From JACRJW01 sp964359095 (GTDB lineage Bacteria; Patescibacteriota; Patescibacteriia; UBA9934; GWF2-40-263), in NCBI GenBank assembly GCA_964359095.1, contig CAYHRJ010000026.1, forward strand, positions 1 to 14,923: a DNA stretch of 14,923 bases, read 5' to 3'. Shown here piece after piece: positions 1 to 5,853 of this stretch. The position numbers were made by a program, and so were the translations under genes. The stretch's first letter is position 1. The number at the start of each line of letters is the position of its first letter. Below the pieces are notes generated by a model. The model saw only the letters and a list, made by a program, of their open reading frames with translations. It was not told the DNA's origin and ran no database searches.

Positions 1-282
1 GACTTGGATGGCGACGGCGAACCTGCCGCCACGCCCTACAAGGTTATCGACCCCTCGCGCCAGAGCGGGTTCTACGTGACCTGGCGGAGCGGCGATGCTC
101 CCACCTTCACCTACCTGCGTGAAAGCGGGAAAGTGATCGCGGTGTCAGGGCTTCCGCTCCAGACCGTCTGGCGCAAGCCAAAGCCTGGTGACAACGGCCC
201 TCTGCACTGTCGCCCAGGCTCTGCCTCCTCTCCAGGAGGCAACCGCGAGATCTACGCCGCTTCGTTGTGGCGTGACTGGTAG
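1..282 (+). CDS. 3' end of an unrecognised protein (5' truncated by window edge)
   Basis: The frame beginning at base 1 is open at the window edge and ends at a TAG at 280-282, giving about 93 residues. No family is recognised. The fragment begins with an Asp-rich run (DLDGDGEP) that resembles a calcium-binding or dockerin-like loop, which would suit an extracellular protein, but one such run is weak evidence. The rest is rich in Gly, Pro, Arg and Trp with a single Cys. Base composition is visibly more GC-rich than in the neighbouring pilin genes. A TTG at 4-6 could be read as a start, but a truncated longer gene is more likely. The gene is followed directly by a hairpin and an intrinsic terminator on the same strand, which supports it being real and transcribed on the plus strand. 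Confidence 0.5.
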   Translation, partial: DLDGDGEPAATPYKVIDPSRQSGFYVTWRSGDAPTFTYLRESGKVIAVSGLPLQTVWRKPKPGDNGPLHCRPGSASSPGGNREIYAASLWRDW

Positions 283-294
283 CGTCAACGCATA

Positions 295-337
295 CCCTTC
301 GTGTGAATTCGAGCTAGAGCTCGGGTTCACACAAGGG
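295..337 (+). repeat. Long imperfect inverted repeat after the first gene
   Basis: CCCTT (295-299) pairs with AAGGG (333-337), GTGTGAA (301-307) with TTCACAC (326-332), and GAGCT (311-315) with AGCTC (318-322), with one bulge and a few G-T pairs between. There is no T-run directly after it, so alone it is not a canonical terminator. It may protect the 3' end of the mRNA or be a palindromic repeat unit; the true terminator follows at 344. Confidence 0.6.
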
Positions 338-343
338 TGCCTG

Positions 344-384
344 CCCCCCATAGCTCGCTAGAGCGACGGGGGGTATTCTTTTTT
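344..384 (+). terminator. Intrinsic terminator of the first gene
   Basis: Six C (344-349) pair with six G (368-373), with an inner stem GCTC (353-356)/GAGC (361-364), followed by TATTC and six T. This is a GC-rich stem plus a T-run in plus orientation, 62 bases after the stop codon at 282. Confidence 0.75.
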
Positions 385-395
385 GTGAGCAATTC

Positions 396-424
396 AAAAA
401 CTCGATCCTGTGATCGAGTTTTTT
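396..424. terminator. Bidirectional terminator at the end of the pilin operon
   Basis: AACTCGATC (399-407) pairs with GATCGAGTT (412-420) around a short loop. It is flanked by A-run on the left and T-run on the right, so it can work on both strands. It lies 8 bases after the stop codon of the last minus-strand pilin and is the likely 3' end of that operon. Confidence 0.75.
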
Positions 425-431
425 CTTCTGA

Positions 432-815
432 TTATGACGTTGCAACTTCGCTCAGAGCATCGATGACGTAACTTGCAATCGCGTAGGCAGCGATGATGAT
501 GACCAGTCCGATGACTGACTGGGTGAGAAGTTTTTTAGCCTTCTTTACTTTTTCGTCATCACCCGCGGCTGTGAGGTAGAGGAAGCCGGCGTACACAACC
601 AAGACCACGAAGATGATACCCAGAACTGAAAGTAAAACAGCAATCAAGTTTCCAATAATCGTTGGCAGGTCGTTGGTGGCATCGGCTCCTAAGCCTGTAG
701 CAACTTCTGCGAGCTCATCATCTGCCGCCGATAGTTGTGCCATGGCTGCTGCTGGAAGAAGAAGGATAGGTAGCACGGAAGCCCAGGCTGCGAATTTTGT
801 CCAAAGGTGTTTCAT
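432..815 (-). CDS. T4SS-type pilin-like protein 1 (127 aa)
   Basis: Small exported membrane protein with the architecture of VirB2/TrbC-like pilins common in Patescibacteria. A Lys/Trp-containing N-terminus and hydrophobic core ending in AAAMAQ look like a signal peptide cleaved near residue 26. Two hydrophobic helices follow (about 51-85 and 98-120), joined by a short polar turn with the family signature GFLYLTAAGDDEKVKKAKK (about residues 77-95). Length is normal for this group. It is the last of five such genes in a row, 37 bases after its neighbour. No Shine-Dalgarno sequence is visible before the ATG, so coupling or leaderless-type initiation is likely. It presumably sits in the inner membrane or is assembled into a surface filament; which machinery uses it cannot be seen here. 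Confidence 0.8.
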   Translation of the reverse strand: MKHLWTKFAAWASVLPILLLPAAAMAQLSAADDELAEVATGLGADATNDLPTIIGNLIAVLLSVLGIIFVVLVVYAGFLYLTAAGDDEKVKKAKKLLTQSVIGLVIIIAAYAIASYVIDALSEVATS

Positions 816-852
816 AGATGTGGGTTAAATGAAAGGGTTTAGGTTGTAGATT

Positions 853-1281
853 TTAGTCTGTTTCCGTTGATGCCTCAGACGCCGTGGCAATAGCTCCGAT
901 CACGTAGCTTGTGAGCGCGTAGGCTCCGACGATGATGATGAGTCCTACCAATGCGCTCACAATCATGCCCTTGGCTTTTTTGATCTTCGTGTCATCACCC
1001 GAAGCGGTCATGTAGATGATTCCAGCCCAGACCGTGAGCACAAGGAAGAGAATCCCTGTGGCCGTCAACAGTGCTTGAATCAGGTTTCCAATGAAGACAG
1101 TGAGCGTAGCTGTGTCTGAATAACTCCCTTCAGCCGCGTTTTCAAGTCCAGCTGAGATGGTCGTTGTCGCAGAGACTGTTGTGTCCTCTTCTGTTTCTGC
1201 AAGGGCAAGGCTGACGAAGCTGCCAAACAGCAGCAGCAGAGCCAGTCCAAACAAGAGAGATCGTTTCAGGGTTAAAGTCAT
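853..1281 (-). CDS. T4SS-type pilin-like protein 2 (142 aa)
   Basis: Second member of the pilin-like series. Signal peptide over about residues 1-28 ending in LALAE, then an acidic, Thr/Ser-rich mature N-terminus, two hydrophobic helices, and the signature turn (IYMTASGDDTKIKKAKG). The C-terminus is Ser/Thr/Glu-rich. I chose the ATG at 1279-1281 instead of a GTG at 1303-1305, because the signal peptide begins there and a GGTGAG Shine-Dalgarno-like motif lies 9 bases upstream. It follows pilin 3 after a 77-base gap that contains a strong hairpin (1330-1350), so its expression may differ from that of pilin 3. Confidence 0.8.
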   Translation of the reverse strand: MTLTLKRSLLFGLALLLLFGSFVSLALAETEEDTTVSATTTISAGLENAAEGSYSDTATLTVFIGNLIQALLTATGILFLVLTVWAGIIYMTASGDDTKIKKAKGMIVSALVGLIIIVGAYALTSYVIGAIATASEASTETD

Positions 1282-1329
1282 AAAGATTGGCTCACCCAGT
1301 GTCACAACAGAGTCGTGAGACTAGGCGAA

Positions 1330-1350
1330 CCCCCATCATGAGGATGGGGG
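1330..1350. repeat. Perfect 8-bp hairpin between pilin genes
   Basis: CCCCCATC (1330-1337) pairs with GATGGGGG (1343-1350) around a 5-base loop. On the transcribed minus strand it follows pilin 3 without a T-run, so it is not a clear terminator. It could be a partial attenuator, an RNase barrier or a processing site setting different mRNA levels for pilins 3 and 2. Confidence 0.6.
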
Positions 1351-1358
1351 ATTGAATG

Positions 1359-1811
1359 TTAGCCTCCAGAACTGTCAGGCACAGCCGTAGTAGCATCTAT
1401 GATCGAGTCGATTACAAAGCTCGCAATCGCGTAAGCAGAGATGACAATGACTAGTCCAATGATACCAGAGAAGATCAACTTTTTAGCGCTCTTCACTTTT
1501 TCATCGTTGCCGCCTGCTGTCATCCACTTAAATCCACCGAGCAAGATGATCACAACCGCGATGACTCCGAGGAATCCAAGGGCGATACGGATGATTTGTG
1601 CGATGGTGTCGGTGAGGACTGCGTCACCGAGTCCTGAGGCTGCTGCGAAGGAAGCACCACTAGTTGAATCACCGAACAGTTCATCTGCTGTGAGAGCTGT
1701 GGCTTGAGCTGAAACGTCCTGGATGCCCGTGAGAGCAATCGCACCAAATGAGAGCGCGAGCACGGCTCCCAAAACGTATCCGATGTGTTTTTTAGAAAGA
1801 ATATTGTACAT
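1359..1811 (-). CDS. T4SS-type pilin-like protein 3 (150 aa)
   Basis: Third pilin-like paralogue: Lys-rich N-terminus (MYNILSKKH), hydrophobic signal segment ending near VSAQA, a Ser/Ala-rich mature N-terminus, two hydrophobic helices, and the signature turn (FKWMTAGGNDEKVKSAKK). A longer frame begins at a GTG at 1818-1820, but that GTG lies inside the Shine-Dalgarno sequence; the ATG at 1809-1811 is the evident start. It is the only gene in the cluster with a near-perfect ribosome-binding site, which suggests it is the most strongly translated member, possibly the major subunit. It is separated from the upstream genes by a 145-base gap with repeats and a possible promoter. Confidence 0.85.
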   Translation of the reverse strand: MYNILSKKHIGYVLGAVLALSFGAIALTGIQDVSAQATALTADELFGDSTSGASFAAASGLGDAVLTDTIAQIIRIALGFLGVIAVVIILLGGFKWMTAGGNDEKVKSAKKLIFSGIIGLVIVISAYAIASFVIDSIIDATTAVPDSSGG

Positions 1812-1816
1812 AGGCT

Positions 1817-1827
1817 TCACCTCCTTT
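1817..1827 (-). promoter_or_regulatory. Near-perfect Shine-Dalgarno site of pilin 3
   Basis: Read on the minus strand this is AAAGGAGGTGA, complementary to the 16S rRNA 3' end along almost its whole length. GGAGG ends 8 bases before the ATG at 1811. This fixes the start codon and contrasts with the weak or absent sites of most other genes in the window. Confidence 0.8.
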
Positions 1828-1866
1828 AGAGGAAATTCTTAAAAGTTATGGAACGATGTTGAACGT

Positions 1867-1872
1867 ATTCTA
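1867..1872 (-). promoter_or_regulatory. Possible -10 element before pilin 3
   Basis: Minus-strand TAGAAT matches the sigma70-type -10 consensus in 5 of 6 positions, about 56 bases before the pilin 3 start. No good -35 hexamer sits at the usual distance, so this is a tentative promoter that would let pilins 3 to 1 be transcribed separately. Confidence 0.3.
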
Positions 1873-1908
1873 ATGCTTTCTCTTGTTTTGATCGAATAAG
1901 ATATCCAC

Positions 1909-1959
1909 ACTTCGACTTCGGCCAGTGGGGCTGGCCTGCGCTCAGTGTCTGCGACACTA
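1909..1959. repeat. Intergenic palindromic repeat, two hairpins
   Basis: GGCCAG (1920-1925)/CTGGCC (1931-1936) and AGTGTC (1944-1949)/GACACT (1953-1958) form two adjacent stems within a segment containing CTTCGACTTCGGC and GCGCTCAGTG. Its shape resembles dispersed bacterial intergenic repeats of the CTTCGACT...GCTCAG type. It lies directly after pilin 4 and could stop or dampen readthrough from the upstream operon into pilins 3 to 1. Confidence 0.5.
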
Positions 1960-2307
1960 GTTTATAGTTCCGGATTCAAGCGCTGAGACAACGGTTGAGA
2001 CCAACATGTAGGCGCCGATGATGACAGCTAGACCAATCACGGCCCATGTGAGCGTTTCTTTGCCTTTTTTGACTTTTTCTGGCGTGCCACCAGAGATCAG
2101 CCACTGGAATCCTCCCCAAATGAACATGAGCAGCGCAACTGCGCCGGTTATGCCCAGGAGGGCTTGGATAAGGCGGGCGATGATTGTGGTGACAGAGACG
2201 TTCCCAAATGCAAACGGATCAAGTGGATTGGAAAGTTCTGCCGCCAGTAGAAGTTTTGGCGAACTGAGGAATAAAGTAGTGAGTCCTAAGAAAAAGAATC
2301 GTCGCAT
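1957..2307 (-). CDS. T4SS-type pilin-like protein 4 (116 aa)
   Basis: Shortest pilin-like paralogue. Start set at the ATG at 2305-2307, which gives a classic signal peptide (MRRFFFLGLTTLFLSSPKLLLAAE). A longer frame to 2379 exists but would put a 24-residue polar extension before the signal and would overlap the upstream gene. Two hydrophobic helices flank the turn WLISGGTPEKVKKGKET. The mature N-terminus is short (LSNPLDPFAFGN). The gene starts 22 bases after pilin 5 ends and has no clear Shine-Dalgarno sequence. Its stop codon lies at the edge of a repeat-containing gap. Confidence 0.78.
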   Translation of the reverse strand: MRRFFFLGLTTLFLSSPKLLLAAELSNPLDPFAFGNVSVTTIIARLIQALLGITGAVALLMFIWGGFQWLISGGTPEKVKKGKETLTWAVIGLAVIIGAYMLVSTVVSALESGTIN

Positions 2308-2329
2308 ATAGAGAGGAGAGATGGAAGAT

Positions 2330-2842
2330 TTAGTCTTCGGGGTATTCGCAAACATATCCTGTTTCGTCACACTTAGCATCTACATCGCATTGTTTTCCTG
2401 CTTCTGCTATTCCGCTACAAACAACATAGGGTTGTGCTGTGATGTCTCCGTATCTGAGTGCACTGCGCAAAGCCAGAATTCCAATATAACTAAACATCAC
2501 AATCAATAGTCCAATCGTTGAAGTGAAGAGAAATTTTTTTCCTTTGGTTACTCGTTCCTGAATTCCTCCTGAAGTCAGGAAATAAAAGCCACCGATGATG
2601 TACATGAGAAGCACGATAGCTCCGATAAGACCTACGACATAATTTCCTGTGTTTACAAACACCATCATGATATCGTTTAGAGTACAGTCGCCGGTGTTGC
2701 CGCAGACTTTTGAGATGTCTTGCATGAACACGCCGACTTCACTGGCGGTACAAGGATCATTTTCGCAAATGTCTGAGGAGAAAGCAAAGACCGGAATGGG
2801 AAGAAAAGTAAGAAAGGTAAGAAGGAAAAGAAGGGACTTCAT
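2330..2842 (-). CDS. Cys-rich T4SS-type pilin-like protein 5 (170 aa)
   Basis: Pilin-like core with extra Cys-containing segments on both sides. Signal peptide about residues 1-20 (ending PVFAF), then a mature N-terminus with paired Cys (CENDPC and CGNTGDC), two hydrophobic helices with the signature turn FYFLTSGGIQERVTKGKK, and a C-terminal tail of about 35 residues with four more Cys (CSG, QCD, KCD, VCE). The eight Cys suggest disulfide-bonded extracytoplasmic caps, unlike the other four paralogues, which have none in the mature part. Its ATG overlaps the stop of the solute-binding protein gene (ATGA), so translation is probably coupled. It may be a minor, tip or adaptor subunit; that role is inference. 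Confidence 0.75.
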   Translation of the reverse strand: MKSLLFLLTFLTFLPIPVFAFSSDICENDPCTASEVGVFMQDISKVCGNTGDCTLNDIMMVFVNTGNYVVGLIGAIVLLMYIIGGFYFLTSGGIQERVTKGKKFLFTSTIGLLIVMFSYIGILALRSALRYGDITAQPYVVCSGIAEAGKQCDVDAKCDETGYVCEYPED

Positions 2843-4212
2843 AGCGATTGACTCACTTTATTTTGTGCTGCTTTGAGGACGACTTCTTGTTCTTCACCTG
2901 CCAAGATGCCGTCAATGAGAGTGAGAAAGGCTTCTTCGGCGACCTGTGCATCGCTTCCTTTGTACCACGAATCAGCAGTGAGTGTTTGGCCTGAGAAAAT
3001 TGAAAGGACTTCGTCTTCTAGTTGGGTGCTTATGAGACCGCGCAGCGCCGTTGGTTTGTTTGAGGCTGCCAAGTAGCTATCCACGTGTTCCTCCTCTGCC
3101 GCAAACTGGATAAAATCCCAGGCCCAGTCACCAGCTTCCGAGGACTTCGCCACCGTCTCAACCCAGTAGTTGGCATAGTTGACTGTTTTGCCTCCGTCGA
3201 TTTGTGGGGCAGGCGTGATCGAAAAATCAAGCTTGCTGTTGGCTGTTTTGATGAACGCGTTATGGTAGGAATAACCAAAGAAGAAGGCTGTGTTGCCATT
3301 CACAAACGCATCAAACGAGTCTGGTTGTTCTGCGTTCCAGGTGTAAACAGCCTTGAGGGGATTGGCAAAGTCTGTATAAAAACGCGCGGCTTCACCAGCC
3401 AAGTATCCTGTGTCTGTTTCATTTGCAAACGTTGGACGATTCACCGAGTCTGTCATCTGTGTGCCGTTTTGCATCATGAGCAGGGACAAAATATCAAACG
3501 CGCGTTCGACGTTTTGGCTGGTGCCGATGGCTCCACCTGATTGAAGGATCTGATCGTTGCTGCCGATTTTGGTGAGGAGCGTTACTGCGTCTTGAAACTC
3601 TGTCCACGTGGAGGGAGGTTCTGCAATTCCTGCTGCGTCCAGCAGGTCTTTGTTGTAGTACATCGCAAGCGTGTCCACGGAAAGCGGAAGCGCGAAGATG
3701 CGATCCTCGGCCTTGGCTTTTGCACTTGGTTTGTATGAACGCAGGACATCCTGTGCAACCACGTCAACGAAATCGGCTTTCAATGCACGTTCAGAAAGCG
3801 TTGGTTCTTCTTTAATCGTATAGACGGTTTCTTTCTTGATCGTCCCTCGAACTTCAGCGTAGGCGATCGAGAGAGAGTCTGGGAGTGGTGCGATCAAACT
3901 TTCGTATTCACCGAGCCAGGTGTTATGTAGAGAGAATACGTCTGGGCCTTCACCTTCAGCAAAGGCGCGGATGAGTTCGTCTTCGTATTCATCAAATCGC
4001 AGTTCGCGATAGATAAACGAAACATTTGGGTGGATCGATTGGTACGCGCTCATGATGCTCTGAAACGTGTCGCTGTCGTCAAAGACGCGCCAGATCGTGA
4101 TCTTCACCGGCTTGCTTGCAAGCACTTCCGCAGCGCTTGAACCTCCGCATCCTGCTCCAAGAATCAGGAGCGGGATCATGAGGATGATGATATTCCTCCA
4201 GACAAATTTCAT
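2839..4212 (-). CDS. Family 1 extracellular solute-binding lipoprotein (457 aa)
   Basis: Lipoprotein signal with the lipobox LGAGC (lipidated Cys at residue 22), followed by a linker and a fold typical of sugar-type ABC solute-binding proteins: ITIWRVFDDSD near residue 38, YNKDLLDAAGI with PSTWTEF near residue 190, and a C-terminal lobe with W-containing segments. Length is normal for the family. No ABC permease or ATPase gene is nearby; instead it lies between GalU and five pilin-like genes, overlapping both neighbours by ATGA junctions (4209-4212 and 2839-2842). It could bind a glycan or peptide ligand for a transporter encoded elsewhere, or serve as an anchored surface receptor of the pilin system. 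Family assignment is firm, ligand unknown. Confidence 0.85.
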   Translation of the reverse strand: MKFVWRNIIILMIPLLILGAGCGGSSAAEVLASKPVKITIWRVFDDSDTFQSIMSAYQSIHPNVSFIYRELRFDEYEDELIRAFAEGEGPDVFSLHNTWLGEYESLIAPLPDSLSIAYAEVRGTIKKETVYTIKEEPTLSERALKADFVDVVAQDVLRSYKPSAKAKAEDRIFALPLSVDTLAMYYNKDLLDAAGIAEPPSTWTEFQDAVTLLTKIGSNDQILQSGGAIGTSQNVERAFDILSLLMMQNGTQMTDSVNRPTFANETDTGYLAGEAARFYTDFANPLKAVYTWNAEQPDSFDAFVNGNTAFFFGYSYHNAFIKTANSKLDFSITPAPQIDGGKTVNYANYWVETVAKSSEAGDWAWDFIQFAAEEEHVDSYLAASNKPTALRGLISTQLEDEVLSIFSGQTLTADSWYKGSDAQVAEEAFLTLIDGILAGEEQEVVLKAAQNKVSQSL

Positions 4213-5072
4213 AGGTGTTTCAAATAACGTTTGAGTTCTGCTCCGATTTCAGGATGCTTGAGTCCGAGCTCAATTTGGGCTTTTAAGAATCCAAATTTGT
4301 TTCCGCAGTTGTACCAGACGCCGTCGAAGATGCAGCCGTAGAGAGCTTTCTTTTGTTCGAGCAACGCATCGAACGCTCCAGCCAGACGAATTTCTCCGTC
4401 TGGTCCTGGTTTGGTTTTTTGCAGTTGTGTTATGACGCTCGGCGTGAGGATGTAGCGACCGATTGCGACCAGGTTTGATGGAGCTTCTGAGAGTTGTGGC
4501 TTTTCCACAAACCGGCTGATCTCCCACGTTTTTTTATCGAGCTGTTTTCCATCCACGACCCCGAAACTCGGTACAAGTTTTTTTGGAACTTTGTGAAGGG
4601 CGATCACAGGATCACCGTGTTTTTCATACACGTCCATGAGTTGGCGAAGCGCTGGGACCTTCGCATCAATGATGTCATCACCAAACAGAACGGCGACAGG
4701 TTCATGTGCATCGATGAAGGGAAGGGCAGAGAGTACAGCATGTCCGTCGCCCAGTGGCTTGCTCTGGCGCACGAAGGCAAACTTTGCGAGTTTCCCGACC
4801 GCCTTTACTTGCTCTAGCTCCTTGAGCTTTTTCTTCTGCTCCAAGCGATACTCGAGTTCAAAGTTCCGATCGAAATGATCTTCAATCGCGCGCTTGCCGA
4901 TCGATGTTACGAAAATAATTTCCTCGATCCCACTGGCCACCGCTTCCTCTACGATGTACTGAATGATCGGTTTGTCGACGACCGCGAGCATTTCTTTTGG
5001 CTGCGCTTTTGACGCTGGGAGAAATCGGGTTCCCATTCCCGCAACAGGAATAATTGCTTTTCTGATTTTCAT
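4209..5072 (-). CDS. galU: UTP--glucose-1-phosphate uridylyltransferase
   Basis: Cytosolic enzyme making UDP-glucose from UTP and glucose 1-phosphate, the donor for surface polysaccharide and glycolipid synthesis. The N-terminal nucleotide-binding signature is clear (AIIPVAGMGTRFLPASKAQPKEML, about residues 7-30, followed by VVDKPIIQYIVEEA). Further conserved parts are FVTSIGKRAIEDHFD, the metal/nucleotide motif FGDD, FVEKP, the GEIRLAGAFDALL segment, and a C-terminal KAQIELGLKHPEIG. Length (287 aa) is typical for GalU. One small deviation is PKEMLA where most homologues have PKEMLP. Its stop overlaps the start of the solute-binding lipoprotein gene (ATGA), and it begins 22 bases after a small membrane peptide gene. 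It serves the same envelope theme as the flippase and ligase further along. Confidence 0.93.
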   Translation of the reverse strand: MKIRKAIIPVAGMGTRFLPASKAQPKEMLAVVDKPIIQYIVEEAVASGIEEIIFVTSIGKRAIEDHFDRNFELEYRLEQKKKLKELEQVKAVGKLAKFAFVRQSKPLGDGHAVLSALPFIDAHEPVAVLFGDDIIDAKVPALRQLMDVYEKHGDPVIALHKVPKKLVPSFGVVDGKQLDKKTWEISRFVEKPQLSEAPSNLVAIGRYILTPSVITQLQKTKPGPDGEIRLAGAFDALLEQKKALYGCIFDGVWYNCGNKFGFLKAQIELGLKHPEIGAELKRYLKHL

Positions 5073-5094
5073 ACTAACTCTATTCTACAACAGA

Positions 5095-5175
5095 CTACTC
5101 TTTTGAGGCATACACAGCGATCATGAGGATCAGAACAAAAAAGATGATGCTAAAAATAATGAGTCGCAGGCTCAT
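5095..5175 (-). CDS. 26-residue membrane peptide between the MgtE-like gene and galU
   Basis: Short ORF below usual length cut-offs: starts MSLRLIIFSIIFF and ends MIAVYASKE, with a TAG at 5095-5097. It is one hydrophobic helix of about 20 residues with Arg near the N-terminus and Lys-Glu at the end, as in single-span small membrane proteins. Its ATG overlaps the stop codon of the MgtE-like gene in an ATGA junction, the same arrangement seen twice downstream in this operon, and it fills an otherwise unexplained gap before galU. It might modulate the neighbouring transporter, as small one-helix proteins often do, but no function can be assigned. Confidence 0.5.
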   Translation of the reverse strand: MSLRLIIFSIIFFVLILMIAVYASKE

Positions 5176-5723
5176 AACAGCATGAGGCTCAAGACGGTGC
5201 CATAGATGAGAATACTAATGGCGTCTTGGATCACTGTTGCAATTGGACCCGAGCCAACAGCTGGATCTTCATGCAGATCGTTCAAGAATTCAGTGACGAT
5301 CATCGAGACGATAGGCGCCACAGCAACCACACACAGAACCGCCACGCCTACACTCATGGCAAGAAGTGCATCCGTGAGCCAGACCACGATGATACCGTAG
5401 GAGATTGCGCCAAAGAGGAGTCCTAAAATGATGCCCAGTGCCGATTCCTTGAAAAGGTATGTGGAAAATTTGGCGTGACCAGACCGAAGATCTCGCGCGT
5501 AGATGGTTTGCGTTTGTGTGCCAATGGCGTCAGCGATGTAGACAACAAACGGAATAAAAAAGGCCGCGCGAATATTTGTGGCAAGGACTTCCTCAAATCG
5601 AGAAGTTAGAAACGAGATGCCGATGCCAAGGACAAGACCAATCACGAGCGGTGGAAGGCGCAGACGCAACAAGAAGCGAATAGATTCCTTATCATCGTCA
5701 GCGTAGATGGTTTTATGATTCAT
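5172..5723 (-). CDS. MgtE-type divalent cation transporter membrane domain (183 aa)
   Basis: Integral membrane protein matching the membrane part of MgtE magnesium channels. The segment LRLPPLVIGLVLGI opens the first helix, FIPFVVYIADAIGTQTQTIYARDL resembles the conserved second helix and its loop, and DPAVGSGPIATVIQDAISI near residue 155 corresponds to the family's DPA..SGP....D signature carrying a metal-binding Asp. About five hydrophobic helices can be counted. The cytosolic N domain and CBS domains of full MgtE are absent, so it lacks the known magnesium-gating module; membrane-only versions are seen in other small genomes. It is the first gene of the minus-strand operon and is translationally linked to the 26-residue peptide. 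Confidence 0.78.
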   Translation of the reverse strand: MNHKTIYADDDKESIRFLLRLRLPPLVIGLVLGIGISFLTSRFEEVLATNIRAAFFIPFVVYIADAIGTQTQTIYARDLRSGHAKFSTYLFKESALGIILGLLFGAISYGIIVVWLTDALLAMSVGVAVLCVVAVAPIVSMIVTEFLNDLHEDPAVGSGPIATVIQDAISILIYGTVLSLMLL

Positions 5724-5731
5724 ACATAGAC

Positions 5732-5740
5732 ATCATAGCA
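5732..5740 (-). promoter_or_regulatory. Extended -10 promoter of the mgtE-like/galU/pilin operon
   Basis: Minus-strand TGCTATGAT combines the extended TGn motif with a 5-of-6 match to TATAAT. Transcription would start within a few bases of the ATG at 5723, implying a nearly leaderless mRNA, in line with the missing Shine-Dalgarno site. No -35 match is evident. A short hairpin (TCCGG/CCGGA, 5746-5760) lies just upstream and might be an operator. Confidence 0.45.
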
Positions 5741-5796
5741 AAAATTCCGGCTAAACCGGAGTCGAATGTAAAAGATGGAGGATGAGGGTGTGAGCT

Positions 5797-5825
5797 TTGC
5801 ACAAGTGATTTTAATCATATATAAT
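5797..5825 (+). promoter_or_regulatory. Sigma70-type promoter of the Fic gene
   Basis: TTGCAC (5797-5802) and a perfect TATAAT (5820-5825) are separated by 17 bases. The predicted start of transcription is about 20 bases before the ATG at 5854. No Shine-Dalgarno sequence is visible in this short leader. Confidence 0.65.
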
Positions 5826-5853
5826 CTCCCATAGTCATAGTATAAGATTACCT

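Noticed and set aside
1295..1305. GTG at 1303-1305 as start of pilin 2
   Set aside because: It would add eight polar residues before a complete signal peptide; the ATG at 1281 has a fitting Shine-Dalgarno-like motif.
3085..3540. 151-residue plus-strand frame
   Set aside because: Antisense to the solute-binding lipoprotein; Cys/Val/Arg-rich composition typical of a shadow frame.
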